64,000 bases of DNA from an uncultured bacterium (GTDB lineage Bacteria; Nitrospirota; Thermodesulfovibrionia; Thermodesulfovibrionales; Thermodesulfovibrionaceae), in contig CALDSV010000034.1 of the NCBI GenBank assembly GCA_937924475.1, positions 41,509-105,508 of the forward strand. The letters are read 5' to 3'. How positions within the stretch are numbered: position 1 is the stretch's first letter; each line of letters begins with the position of its first letter. Shown here one piece after another: positions 1 to 9,343 of this stretch. Made by a program: the position numbers and the translations under genes. The notes under the pieces are model-generated. The model was not told the origin of the DNA. It made no database searches and was given only the letters and a program-made list of their open reading frames with translations.

Positions 1-997
1 TCCTGAGACCTTCCCAGGAAACTTCAATTCTGTCATTAAATCCTTTTGCTCTTAGACCTTTTACCATTGGCGGAGGTGTTGTATCAATTGTTACAAATCC
101 GCTTAGATCAATCCATTGAGTATCATAGCCTCCTGGTTTTCTAAGAGAAACAATTATGGGTGCTTCTTTCACATTATCTCCAGGCATAACTACATACTCA
201 CCAATGTAGATTCCTGGCTGTGTTTCTTTCATTGGAATGCTTTTCTTAAAATTACCAATATCAAAGGTGGCAACCATTCCTCTGTCCCCTTCTACTCCCA
301 CCTGTATCACTTTACCTTTGCCAAAGGGTGAATCTTTCGCATTCGTAAGCACCTCCCTTATCACAGGTCTTTGCTCAAAAATTCCAGCTGGTGAGGGGAT
401 TTTTTCATTGAATTTATAACATAGTTCATTGAGCAACCTTATTTGCTGAATATCCCTTATGTTCATTGCAGTCGTGATTGCTGTCATCACAGCACTTAAA
501 GGTGAAATGGGGATACCACCTTCATGATATCTTACTGAATCCTTCAGTCTGAAGACTTCTTTCCCAGTTTTTGTATTTATCATCCATACTTCAGCCTCAA
601 TGCCAAGCTGGGAGTAAGCCACAGCGTAAATCTTTTTATAATCAGTAACCCTTCCATAAACCAATCCATCGCATCCTAAGGTTTCACAGATTTGTTTTGG
701 TGAAATTTCAAGAATGTTTTTCCCTGTAGTTCTTTCAAGCTGTACTATTTTTTCATCAACTATGCTTAATTCAATATCTCTGTAGGGTTTTGAGCTGAAG
801 TGGTTGTAAAAGGCTTTTCTTACCTGAGTTGCAACACCTATCTCCTCTGTCTTATTTTCAAAGGGAAGGATTGCTACTGTTTTCGGAAGTTCTTCATCGG
901 AGATTTTTGCCTCCGGTGTTTCTTTTTTAATTTCTGGCAGAGGTGCACAGCAAACTATCAATAGGAGAGTTATTGAAAGAAGTAATAACCTCTTCAT
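1..997 (-). CDS. DUF799/GNA1162-like lipoprotein, C-terminus beyond window edge
   Basis: The reading frame is open from an ATG at 997 to the left edge (332 codons), so the C-terminus is missing. The N-terminus is a lipoprotein signal (MKRLL, hydrophobic stretch, then LLIVCC), predicting an anchored envelope protein. The segment starting VAILPFENKTEE and running to about residue 90 resembles DUF799/GNA1162 lipoproteins. Near the right end of what is visible, DTTPPPMVKGL followed by a beta-rich stretch looks like the start of a fibronectin type III-like domain. It follows the same strand as the exported-protein cluster to its right. Function is unknown; the family call rests on recalled motif similarity. 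Confidence 0.6.
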   Translation of the reverse strand, partial: MKRLLLLSITLLLIVCCAPLPEIKKETPEAKISDEELPKTVAILPFENKTEEIGVATQVRKAFYNHFSSKPYRDIELSIVDEKIVQLERTTGKNILEISPKQICETLGCDGLVYGRVTDYKKIYAVAYSQLGIEAEVWMINTKTGKEVFRLKDSVRYHEGGIPISPLSAVMTAITTAMNIRDIQQIRLLNELCYKFNEKIPSPAGIFEQRPVIREVLTNAKDSPFGKGKVIQVGVEGDRGMVATFDIGNFKKSIPMKETQPGIYIGEYVVMPGDNVKEAPIIVSLRKPGGYDTQWIDLSGFVTIDTTPPPMVKGLRAKGFNDRIEVSWEGLR

Positions 998-1047
998 TGC
1001 TTATTCCTCAGTTTTTTTAAATTATAATGTTTCCTCCTGAGGATTTC

Positions 1048-1062
1048 AAGGTAATTTTCACA
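1048..1062 (-). promoter_or_regulatory. Dispersed 15-bp intergenic motif, copy 1
   Basis: On the minus strand this reads TGTGAAAATTACCTT. The identical 15-mer occurs at 3206-3220 and 18851-18865, always between genes and upstream of a minus-strand gene; here it ends about 51 bp before the ATG at 997. The TGTGA half resembles a Crp/Fnr half-site but there is no matching TCACA half. Role unknown. Confidence 0.4.
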
Positions 1063-1066
1063 TTTT

Positions 1067-1097
1067 TCAGAAGGGCTGATCTGTTCAGCCCTTCTGA
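1067..1097. other. Strong hairpin between minus-strand genes
   Basis: A 13-bp inverted repeat (arms 1067-1079 and 1085-1097, 5-nt loop) lies 58 bp downstream of the stop at 1155. On the minus strand it is followed by an A run, not a U tract, so it is not a canonical intrinsic terminator. It may stabilise the 3' end of the upstream message. Confidence 0.45.
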
Positions 1098-1154
1098 GAT
1101 TTACATGTATTTTTAACCCATTGTCAGCTTCTCGCAATTCCTCTATAAATGGAA

Positions 1155-1616
1155 TTATCTTGTCTCAATCCATCCTGTTACGGTTGTATACTTTATAAAT
1201 GGACCGTTAAGTATTTTAACTTTTACATAATCATTGGTCATTTCAAAATTTTTATTCAACATACCTGTGCTATCATCTGCTCCACCATTTTTATAAACAA
1301 ACCATTGATGTTTTGAAAAATCATATAAAGCAACCTCATATAGCCCAGCTGCAAGGGCAAAATTGTCATTGATCTGATTAACATATCCTTCAACTTTTTG
1401 ACGTGTTATAGTGGTCATTTTATAAAATTGCCATTTTTTTAGTGCGTTATCATATATTGATGCTCCTTTGAATCCATATTTTAGTGTCATGGTTTTGCTT
1501 GAAATTGGCTTAAAAGCTGGTAACCCTACATCTGAAGGATCCTGTGCCATTAATGAAAAAGTTCCTGTTAAGATAAAAAATCCAATTAATGTAATAATTA
1601 AGCTTTTGTGTTTCAT
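1155..1616 (-). CDS. Small secreted protein of unknown function
   Basis: About 153 residues from an ATG at 1616, chosen because AAGGAG sits just upstream; a longer start at 1667 would place a lysine-rich run before the signal peptide. The N-terminus MKHKSLIITLIGFFILTG ending near LMAQ is a classic Sec signal peptide, so the product is probably periplasmic or released. The mature part is rich in aromatic residues and beta-type sequence, with no recognised domain. It lies 38 bp downstream of another unknown gene on the same strand. Not recognised. Confidence 0.6.
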   Translation of the reverse strand: MKHKSLIITLIGFFILTGTFSLMAQDPSDVGLPAFKPISSKTMTLKYGFKGASIYDNALKKWQFYKMTTITRQKVEGYVNQINDNFALAAGLYEVALYDFSKHQWFVYKNGGADDSTGMLNKNFEMTNDYVKVKILNGPFIKYTTVTGWIETR

Positions 1617-1654
1617 TTTTTTCTCCTTTTTATTTTTTTTATTTTTTATAAAAA

Positions 1655-2281
1655 TCATTGAACGCAATGAATACTAATTGACTTGATTTTTCCATCTCTT
1701 GTTGCCCAGCCATCACCTTCTGCTCCTACAAAGTCTATATCAACAGGTTTCGGATAAAGGCTCATTAAATCAAATGTATAGGTATACCACTGTCCTTTTG
1801 GAACTTTTGTTCCGTAGGCGGTGATGCTTGGAGATACAGGGTCAGCATAATAAAACCCTTGCCAGAACATTCTTCTTGAAGTATCATTTGGATTCTCACT
1901 TAATAAATTGTGCAAAACTCCACTGGCATCTTTGTATACAATGAAAACTGCAACAGGTGCTTCTCTACCCTGCCATCCTGTTCCTGTGAGCGTCTGATAG
2001 TCTGCCTTTACAGTGGCTGTAAGAATTAGCGACTTACATGAAACAACACTAACATTTAATTTTTGCATGATTCCTATTCTGTTATTCCCTATGGTTGTTC
2101 CGAGAGTTTCTTTACATCGACTGTAATGTCTGTTGTAATCATACTCAAGCAATTGAGAAGTCATATTTAACTTTTGTCTGCAATTATTAGCAATCCATTG
2201 CTGGGTGTTTTGGGCAGCTTTTGTAGCATAGGCTCTGCAGGCATTTTCAAGTTCTCCACCGCTAAGAGGGTTAACAGCCAT
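1655..2281 (-). CDS. Hypothetical protein, possibly carbohydrate-binding-like beta sandwich
   Basis: A 208-residue protein without a signal peptide. Residues 1-60 are polar with three cysteines. The remainder (QGREAPVAVFIVYKD, then WYTYTFDLMSL, then VDIDFVGAEGDGW) has the alternating pattern of a jelly-roll or carbohydrate-binding-like domain. The lack of a signal sequence is odd beside exported neighbours and may mean the N-terminus is truncated. No family was recognised; the fold suggestion is inference. Confidence 0.5.
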   Translation of the reverse strand: MAVNPLSGGELENACRAYATKAAQNTQQWIANNCRQKLNMTSQLLEYDYNRHYSRCKETLGTTIGNNRIGIMQKLNVSVVSCKSLILTATVKADYQTLTGTGWQGREAPVAVFIVYKDASGVLHNLLSENPNDTSRRMFWQGFYYADPVSPSITAYGTKVPKGQWYTYTFDLMSLYPKPVDIDFVGAEGDGWATRDGKIKSISIHCVQ

Positions 2282-2422
2282 ACTGTTTTGAGGACAAATT
2301 AGAAGTAAAAATTACATAAAGAGACAAATTTTGATGCAAATTCTACTAAAACTTCGGAGAGTTTTCATTAATTTCTCCCATTATAAATTTTTGAGGCTTC
2401 TTACAAAATAGTGAATCACTGA

Positions 2423-3168
2423 TTATTGTAAGAAAATTAAAATTTCTTTTATTACTTTGAGTGGCACAAATAACAACCTTATTTTTGAATATTTAGGTAT
2501 ACCTGATAAAATCACAAGAGGTCTTGTGCCTTTTGCAAGAACACTTCTACCACCTATCCCTGAAAAGCTTGAGTCAAGAACTACACATACCTCTGCAAAG
2601 TGTAGTTTAGTAAGTTTATTATAAAGTCTTTTTAATGAATATCCTGTTACTTCAAGATAATTAGGGTCTCCATCACAAGGGACTATGTAGGCTTCTCCTG
2701 TTTTTGGAAGCCCTTGATAATTTTCTATGCCTATAACTAAAGCTAAGTCATCTGGTCTTGGGGAGGCTTTAAAATAAGGAATAAACATGGCTTTTAAATG
2801 TTTTGGGCTATGTGAAGGGGTAAATTCATATATTTTATTTGTCTCTGCATAATTATCCTTTTCATCCCAGCCTTCTTTGATAATGTCAACTTTATTGATT
2901 TTTCCCCTTACAGATGCATAAACAAGGTCTTCTGTAATTTGACTGTTTGATGCAAGAAGATGAGACTTTATAAATACACCAACTACCTCTTCAACTGCTT
3001 TTCTTTGTGTTTCTGTCTTTGCTATTACCATAACCTCTTTCGGAGTATCTATCTCACTCATATATGCCCCACCAGTTTCAACCCATACAGCTTTTTCTGA
3101 AAAATAATCAGCACAGAAAGACTAATAAAATTTATAAGGTATATTATGGCTAAAAGATTTCTTATCAT
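2423..3168 (-). pseudogene. Decayed FlgO/LPP20-like plus caspase-like protein
   Basis: A signal-peptide-like start (MIRNLLAIIYLINFISL, ATG at 3168) lies in a different frame from the body. The body enters after a frameshift near 3105 (SEKAVWVETGGAYMSEIDT) and stays open to 2423. Residues RKAVEEVVGVFIKSHLL match the LPP20/FlgO-type N-terminal domain. The caspase-like part begins PDDLALVIGIENYQGLPK and then jumps directly to a segment normally found just before the catalytic cysteine, so the histidine region is deleted. The cysteine motif reads DSSFSG instead of DSCFSG. The C-terminal 25 residues look out of frame. Three independent lesions argue for a pseudogene. Confidence 0.65.
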
Positions 3169-3205
3169 TTTTAGCCCCATTTTACCACATATATAAAACT
3201 TCTGC

Positions 3206-3220
3206 AAGGTAATTTTCACA
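3206..3220 (-). promoter_or_regulatory. Dispersed 15-bp intergenic motif, copy 2
   Basis: Identical 15-mer to 1048-1062 (TGTGAAAATTACCTT on the minus strand). It lies about 40 bp upstream of the start of the decayed caspase gene at 3168. Confidence 0.4.
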
Positions 3221-3227
3221 AGAAACC

Positions 3228-3320
3228 ATGAAACTTGGGATTAACCGACACTCAATCGAAAAGTTTCTTCACAAAGGTCAATATCCCAGCCTTATTAACT
3301 CAAAGATGAAAAAAATTTAA
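3228..3320 (+). pseudogene. Possible transposase N-terminal remnant
   Basis: A 30-residue reading frame beginning MKLGINRHSIEKFL and then KGQYPSL resembles the helix-turn-helix start of IS21-type transposases (LGxxRHTVxKYL). It is far too short to be active and no inverted repeats were seen. It may mark an old insertion between two caspase-family genes. Low confidence. Confidence 0.25.
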
Positions 3321-3429
3321 CAAAGACTGTTACAGAAGACTTAAACTCCTTAAACTCCTCTCTTATCTCGCCAATGATTAAGTCCCTTAACTTTTCCATC
3401 CCTTTTTCATCCTTCTTCTCCCATTAACC

Positions 3430-6288
3430 CTATTTCACTGCCAGTGGAAAGTCAGGGACTGTCTGGGGTTTGGTTGTAACTGGGGTCTGTTTCCCTTTTG
3501 TAAGCTCCTTTACCCTCTCAGCCACATAGGCATCAAGCATGTTTATTGTGATCTTACCTTTGCCAAGAAGGTCAGCTTTGCCCCTTAATCCTTCTACCAG
3601 TGCCTTTGTAAAAGCTCCATTCCCCCAGGCAGGGTCCTCAAGGGAATACTGCCTACCAGTAGAAGATGCAAAGACAACAACACCGTTTTCCGCACTTGTT
3701 AGTTCGTTTATTACTCCTGTTATATCTGTTGTTGCCCTCTTACCCATAACCCCACCTGCATAACAGGTTTCTACAAACATCGCCACCTTGCCTGCTATAT
3801 TGGCAACTTTATTCTTTATATCCGAAAAGGGCACACCTGTCCTCTTTAGCCTTTCAAGGTCTGCATTCTGTGGCAGGAAGTAGTATATCCCTGCTTGATC
3901 ATTTATCCCATGACCTGCTATAAAAAGCATTGCCACATCCTTGTGGGTGGTCTCCCTCTGAAGCCATTCAAGGCCATCAAGTATCTCTTCCTTTGTTGCC
4001 TTCTCATTAGTAAGGAGCTTTACCTTTACATCTTCATAGAGCTTCCCTTTCTGTGTGAGCATGGTATTTACAAAGTCCTGGGCATCTTTGTGGGCAAACT
4101 GTAATTTGAGAGAGGGGTCTTTATAATTACTTACACCAATGGCAAGGATGTAGAGCTTTGGTCTTATGATAAACTCCTCTTTTTTACCCTTCCAGTAAAG
4201 CCTTACTGTGTATGGAAGGCTTGAAGTAAACCTATTTTCTGCAATAATACTAAGCTCAAAGTCACTTTCTGGCACTGTTACTTTTACGGTATCTTTCCAT
4301 TCTGATACTCCCTTCTTCGGCTTTATCTGAATGCCCCTTTGTGTAGAAATTGGCCTTCCATCTATCAATACCTTTATCCCTGTGATAGGCTCCTTTGAGG
4401 GGTTTCTTATGGCATATCTTATGGTAAGCTCCCTCTGTGAGATGCTTGTGCCATCATTTGGAGACAATATCGTAACAACAGGTGGAAGTATGTCCTTTAT
4501 GGAGGTTTCTTTTGATTTCTTGCCTGACTTTTCATTTGCTAAGGCAATTGCCTTTTCTTCATCATAGGTAGAAAGGAGCTTTGCAATGATATCAGGTCTA
4601 TAAAACCTATCCCTGAACCTTGAAGCTGGAAAGAAGTCTGCTTCTTTTTCTTTACCATTGTTTATATGCCAGCCTATAAAGTCTTCTCCACCAGGTGAGG
4701 TATTGTAGTAGCCCTTTGGCGTCCAGAGTATCCATCTCTTTTTATCCCCATGGGGAAATAAGGCAAGGAGTTCTTTACCATCGCTCATCCTATACCACCT
4801 GATTGTGCCATCATCAAAGGCAGCTATAGCAACCTTTCCATTGCCTGAGATATTTACAGCCCAGGCTGTACCAGGAGCTGGCACTCTCCATAGTTCTTTG
4901 CCAAATCTGTCATAAAGCCTTATATACCAGCCTGTGCCAAGTAAGAATTTATCTCCCCCTGGTGAAATGGCAAGGCTGCGGGATAATTCATATTGTTCGA
5001 GCTTAAGGGGTTTGCCATTTAGTTTTGGTGTGTAGCTATAAAACCAATCTGTAACCTTTATATCTATACTTTCTGTAATTGGTGAAAGCATGTTCTTTTC
5101 ATAACCATCTCTGATAAGCTCCATCTTTTCTATGTCAAATAGGGCTGGGGAGACGCCAAATGTTTTATAACCAAACCTTACCTTAGAGCCGTCATAGGAG
5201 ATAAGGAGTTTATCCTCTTGATTCCTATAATCTGCAGTCTCACCCTTTTTATAGAGGAGAACCCTTCCTATGGCATCCACTACCCCAAAGGATGGCTCAG
5301 CTGAGCCAAATACAACACCAGCCCCTTTTAAAGGTAATATATGCATGATTGTATTATCCGCTACAGGGATGTCTATAAAACTACCCTTACCCTCATCAGC
5401 CCACCTGAGAATGACCAGTTTCGAGCCTTCATCTGTTTTTATGGCACATCCTCCACCTGCGTAGAGATAACCTGATGAGAAGGTGGGTGTTGCAAGGTCA
5501 CAACCTGAAACCCCTTTTGTATTAGCTGAGTAGAGGTGGCTAAGGTTCTTTCCTGAAAGGATATCTATATTGGGTGAGTCTACATAACCTACTGCTATCT
5601 TATTTCCATCTGAAGAAAAGTTTACACCAAAAGGTTGCTTCCCTCCAGGTGCTTTTTCTTTTGCGATTAATTTAAAGTTCTTATCATAAAGCCTTATATA
5701 GCCATCCCAAGAGCTTGTCACAAGCCTTCCATCCTTGCTAAAATCAAGACCATAGACTGAATCAATATAATCTCTATCTTCCTTAACAAGGGAGTAATCA
5801 GCTACATTAAATACCCTTATGCCACCCAATCCTAAGCCTGCAGCAAGGAATCTCCCATCCTTAGAATAGGTAAGGTGGAGTATTACCTCTGGCAGGCCAG
5901 AAATCCTTTTAATAAGCCTTCCAGAATTAAGTTCAAAGATATAGATGCAAATAGATCCATCCCATTCACCACCAGTCAAGCCTCCAGCAGCTATATACCT
6001 TCCATCGGGAGAGATGGCAACTGCGTCGATCTTCCCCTCCTTGCCACTTTCAATAGGTGGTCTTAAGGTCTTTATGAGCCTTCCATTTCTTAGGTCCCAT
6101 ACCCTTATGGTTTTATCATGTGAGCCTGTGACAAGGTATCTTTCGTCCTGATCAATGGCAATCCTTATAATCGCAGCAGTATGCATACCTGTTTCAATGC
6201 GAAGTATGGGATCAGTGGATGGACCTTGAGCTAATAGGAAGGATGGGTAAAGAAGGAAGATTAAGAAAATAATAATTAGCCTTTTCAT
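3430..6288 (-). CDS. Exported WD40-repeat caspase-family (C14) protease
   Basis: 952 residues with an N-terminal signal peptide (MKRLIIIFLIFLLYPSFLLAQ). Residues about 30-560 hold WD40-type blades (GSHDKTIRVWDLRNGRL; later SWDGYIRLYDK). About residues 600-700 form an Ig-like linker starting PPVVTILSPNDG. The C14 caspase domain starts near residue 714 (LYILAIGVSNYKD). The catalytic histidine is in FIAGHGIND (about 793) and the cysteine in FVETCYAGG (about 842), so the dyad is intact. It is the only complete WD40-caspase here; partial relatives lie on either side. Export is unusual for a caspase homologue. Substrate and trigger cannot be read from sequence. Confidence 0.85.
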   Translation of the reverse strand: MKRLIIIFLIFLLYPSFLLAQGPSTDPILRIETGMHTAAIIRIAIDQDERYLVTGSHDKTIRVWDLRNGRLIKTLRPPIESGKEGKIDAVAISPDGRYIAAGGLTGGEWDGSICIYIFELNSGRLIKRISGLPEVILHLTYSKDGRFLAAGLGLGGIRVFNVADYSLVKEDRDYIDSVYGLDFSKDGRLVTSSWDGYIRLYDKNFKLIAKEKAPGGKQPFGVNFSSDGNKIAVGYVDSPNIDILSGKNLSHLYSANTKGVSGCDLATPTFSSGYLYAGGGCAIKTDEGSKLVILRWADEGKGSFIDIPVADNTIMHILPLKGAGVVFGSAEPSFGVVDAIGRVLLYKKGETADYRNQEDKLLISYDGSKVRFGYKTFGVSPALFDIEKMELIRDGYEKNMLSPITESIDIKVTDWFYSYTPKLNGKPLKLEQYELSRSLAISPGGDKFLLGTGWYIRLYDRFGKELWRVPAPGTAWAVNISGNGKVAIAAFDDGTIRWYRMSDGKELLALFPHGDKKRWILWTPKGYYNTSPGGEDFIGWHINNGKEKEADFFPASRFRDRFYRPDIIAKLLSTYDEEKAIALANEKSGKKSKETSIKDILPPVVTILSPNDGTSISQRELTIRYAIRNPSKEPITGIKVLIDGRPISTQRGIQIKPKKGVSEWKDTVKVTVPESDFELSIIAENRFTSSLPYTVRLYWKGKKEEFIIRPKLYILAIGVSNYKDPSLKLQFAHKDAQDFVNTMLTQKGKLYEDVKVKLLTNEKATKEEILDGLEWLQRETTHKDVAMLFIAGHGINDQAGIYYFLPQNADLERLKRTGVPFSDIKNKVANIAGKVAMFVETCYAGGVMGKRATTDITGVINELTSAENGVVVFASSTGRQYSLEDPAWGNGAFTKALVEGLRGKADLLGKGKITINMLDAYVAERVKELTKGKQTPVTTKPQTVPDFPLAVK

Positions 6289-6375
6289 AAAAGACGCCTC
6301 CTTTAAGTCTACGGGCTTATTTTATATAATATCACATAAAAAAAGTAGTTTTATCAAGCAAAATCCTCAGTTCAC

Positions 6376-6582
6376 TCAACCTTTCTGTTCATAAAAAACT
6401 CTTGCAGATGCCTTTTTAATCTGAGTCGCCCAGTAATTGCCTGTAATATTCCAGTAAAGCTCATCATGGTAATCTTTATTTATGGTTATCTCTGAATGAA
6501 AGCCTTCTATAATGAAATCCCGGGCAAAGACAATAATCAAGCACAAGACAATAAAGGGAAGTATTAAAAATATTCCCATCAT
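6376..6582 (-). CDS. Small single-span membrane protein
   Basis: 68 residues. MMGIFLILPFIVLCLIIVFA forms one N-terminal transmembrane helix or uncleaved signal, followed by a short polar tail (about 48 residues). It sits between the intact WD40-caspase gene and a caspase-family relic. No family was recognised; codon use and position make it plausible but it could be spurious. Confidence 0.45.
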   Translation of the reverse strand: MMGIFLILPFIVLCLIIVFARDFIIEGFHSEITINKDYHDELYWNITGNYWATQIKKASARVFYEQKG

Positions 6583-6653
6583 AGGAAACTCATAAACCCT
6601 TCTTTAACTACCCTTTTCCCAAGTTCAAAAACCATTCTTTAAACCCAATACTT

Positions 6654-7096
6654 CTACCTCATCTTAACAGTGAGCACTGTTTCATAAAACTCTGATGCCT
6701 TAACCTCTCCCTTTCCTACTATCTTTACACCCCTTGTCTTTTTACTGTAATCCTCAAGGTTGGTCTTGACCTTATAAACACCACCTAATGGCTCAAGCTC
6801 CACACTGCCAGGCTCTCCTGTGCTTGCATAGACAATGATGCCCTCCTCATCAAATGGTGGTGTAACTTCAAGCTCAAATCTGTCTGGTCCTGCGTCTATG
6901 CATGAATGTATGTGGAAACCTGCTCAATCGCCTTTCTCTTTGCATCTTGAAGGGCTATCTCCTCTGTCTGCCTCTTTGTCCTATCCTCTCCCATACAGGC
7001 ATAGCCTTCAGATTCAGTTATGGTGGATTGGGAGGCAAAGAGACTGGAAACTAAAAAGAACTCCAGTGCTAAAATTAAAATTATCCTTAACACCAC
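6654..7096 (-). pseudogene. LPP20-like N-terminus joined to the C-terminal tail of a related protein
   Basis: From 7096 the product has a signal peptide and an LPP20-type segment (GYACMGEDRTKRQTEE, then ALQDAKRKAIEQVSTYI) but stops at TAG after 66 residues. The next frame continues without an ATG to a TAG at 6654-6656 and encodes a coherent domain tail (DRFELEVTPPFDEEG ... GSVELEPLGGVYKVKTN). N- and C-terminal ends of one protein seem to have been joined by an internal deletion plus frame change. Read as a pseudogene; the tail frame has no plausible start of its own. Confidence 0.6.
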
Positions 7097-7109
7097 CTCA
7101 CCTCATTCT

Positions 7110-8882
7110 TTATTTTACCAAGACTAAAGGAAAATCCATCCCCTTTGAGTCAACAACAGGTTTGTGTTCTGAAGTTCTTTTAGCTTAGAGACTATCATTT
7201 CCTTTGTTGCCTTTTCATTGTAAATCTCTATAGTTTCAACCTTTTTGAATAATCCCTTGCCTTTCTTTTTGAAGAACTCAGCTATAGCCTTTGCATCTGG
7301 CTCTGCATAGTTTAGGTTTAAGGCAGGATTTTTGTATCTATTGATGCCTACTGTAAACACATAAAAGGATACCTTTTTCTGAGGTGCACTAAGCTTAACT
7401 AACAGTTCATAGGGATTTGATTCTGTCCTGTCCTTGCTGAATGCCGTTGCCCTGAGGGTGTTTATGCCATCAACAAGGGTAACATTATAGGTCTTTATGA
7501 CCTCACTACCTTTTGGAACTATCTTTACTGCCCTCTGGTCTTCTCCTATAACCTTGCCATTATGATATAGCCTTATCTCATCAATACCTCCACCTGTGTC
7601 CTTTGCAGATACGGTTACTGTTATTGTGTCTGTGTTGAATTCTTTATTCGGTTCAGGTGAGATAATTTTGACCTCAGGTGGTGGTAAGACACCTTTTCTT
7701 ATATATGCTACTGCCTCAATCTTTTTTGCCCTGAAGAACAGATGCAACATATACGGGATTAAAGAACTTTTCAAAGAAATTATCTATGGAATATAAATTA
7801 TTACCAACTCTCACATTAAGATACTTTGCACCATTGGGTGAGGCGTTGAAATAGCCTTCTGGTGTAATGACTATCCATTCGCCATCTCTAAAACCTACGA
7901 ACCTGGCAATCTCTTTGCCAGTATCTATATCCCATAGAAGGGTCGTGCCATCCCTACTTCCAGACAAGGCATACCTGCCATCGGGTGAAAAGGCTACTGA
8001 GTAAACCCACAATGTATGCCCTTCAAATGTCCTTATCTCCCTACCTGTCTTTATATCCCAGAGCTTGAGGGTGTTATCCCTACTTCCAGACAGGGCATAC
8101 CTGCCATCTGGGGAAAAGGCTACTGAGGTAACTAAATCTAAATGCCCTTCAAATCTCCTTATCTCTTTGCCTGTCTTTATATCCCAGAGCTTGAGGGTGT
8201 TATCCCAACTCCCAGACAAGGCATACCTGCCATCGGGTGAAATGGCTACTGATTCAACATAACTTGTATGCCCTATAAATGTCCTTATCTCCCTACCTGT
8301 CTTTATATCCCAGAGCTTGAGGGTGTTATCCCAACTCCCAGACAGGGCATACCTGCCATCGGGTGAAATGGCTACTGAGTTAACCCGATCTGTATGCCCC
8401 TTGAATGTCCTAATTTCTACGCCTGTCTTTATATCCCAGAGCTTGAGGGTCTTATCCCAACTCCCAGACAAGGCATACCTGCCATCGGGTGAAATGGCTA
8501 CTGATTCAACATAACTTGTATGCCCTATAAATGTCCTTATCTCCCTACCTGTATTTATATCCCAGAGCTTGAGGGTCTTATCCCTACTTCCAGACAAGGC
8601 ATACCTGCCATCTGGGGAAAAGGCTACTGAGGAAACCCAACCTGTATGCCCTATAAATGTCCTTATCTCCCTACCTGTATTTATATCCCAGAGCTTGAGG
8701 GTGTTATCCTCACTTCCAGACAGGGCATACCTGCCATCGGGTGAAATGGCTACTGAGATAACATCATCTGTATGCCCAAGTTGAACAAAGACCTCTACAT
8801 CTTCAGATGCTATAGAAATAGATGGCAGAATAAAAAGGATTAAAACCACAAAATTTTTAACCAAAAAAGCTAAGCCTTTCAT
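7110..8882 (-). pseudogene. WD40-caspase paralogue, frameshifted and lacking its catalytic core
   Basis: ATG at 8882, with AGGGGT upstream, starts a signal peptide followed by seven WD40 repeats and a linker ending FFNPVYVASVLQG (frame open to 7716). In a run of six A (minus strand, near 7730) the frame must shift by one to continue as KIEAVAYIRKGVLPPPEV, an Ig-like linker and the start of a C14 domain (YVFTVGINRYKNPALNLNY). That frame reads to 7124, but after KLKELQ the sequence jumps to what looks like the family's C-terminal end (DFPLVLVK, stop at 7110). Both the catalytic histidine and cysteine segments are missing. Five A instead of six would restore the frame, but not the deletion. Confidence 0.7.
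7896..8780 (-). repeat. Seven tandem 126-bp WD40-coding repeats
   Basis: Seven 42-residue units of the form GHT..V.SVA.SPDGRYALSGS.D.TLKLWDI.TG.EIRTF are nearly identical at DNA level, predicting a single seven-bladed propeller. Units 3 and 5 share GHTSYVESVAIS, which suggests recent duplication or conversion of a two-unit block. Confidence 0.85.
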
Positions 8883-8950
8883 ACCGCACACCCCTAATTA
8901 CTTTTTATTATAAATTATAGCACAAGTTTTTATCCTTTCCCCTTTTGATA

Positions 8951-9343
8951 TCACCACTTTTCATTCATAATCTCTTTTCTCTTTATCTGGTATTCTTCTT
9001 CAGTAATCAGTCCATCCTTTTTTAAGAACTCAAGTTTTCTAAGCCTCGTCTCAAAATCTCCTGCTGTCTCATCTTCAGATACGAGTTCTATAACATCTCC
9101 TGCTGTTGGTGGTATCTTATTTTTCTGTTCTTTTGAATATGTGGAGAGGTTTCTTATTGAGTATATGATGCCTCCGATACAGGCAAAAATCCAAATAATG
9201 CGAAAAATAAAAATTGCTGGTTCATCTGGGGCATCTGACATTAAAAATATGCCAAAGATTAAAAATATAAGGAGTCCCACTATTGTTACTGTTGATGCAA
9301 GAGGTGATGGCCTCATTGATGCTGTCTTTAATTTGTTTTTCAT
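8951..9343 (-). CDS. SHOCT-domain membrane protein
   Basis: 130 residues. Two hydrophobic helices lie at about 15-38 and 45-62. After a polar linker, the C-terminal 30 residues (RLRKLEFLKKDGLITEEEY, then KRKEIM) are a typical SHOCT domain, a short helical module found at the ends of many membrane proteins. The ATG at 9343 overlaps the stop of the upstream TPR-PDZ gene by 4 bp (ATGA), implying translational coupling. Function is unknown; the SHOCT call is firm. Confidence 0.75.
   Translation of the reverse strand: MKNKLKTASMRPSPLASTVTIVGLLIFLIFGIFLMSDAPDEPAIFIFRIIWIFACIGGIIYSIRNLSTYSKEQKNKIPPTAGDVIELVSEDETAGDFETRLRKLEFLKKDGLITEEEYQIKRKEIMNEKW

Noticed and set aside
1067..1097. Hairpin as an intrinsic terminator for the 1155-1616 gene
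   Set aside because: On that strand it is followed by A residues, not a U tract; kept only as a hairpin.
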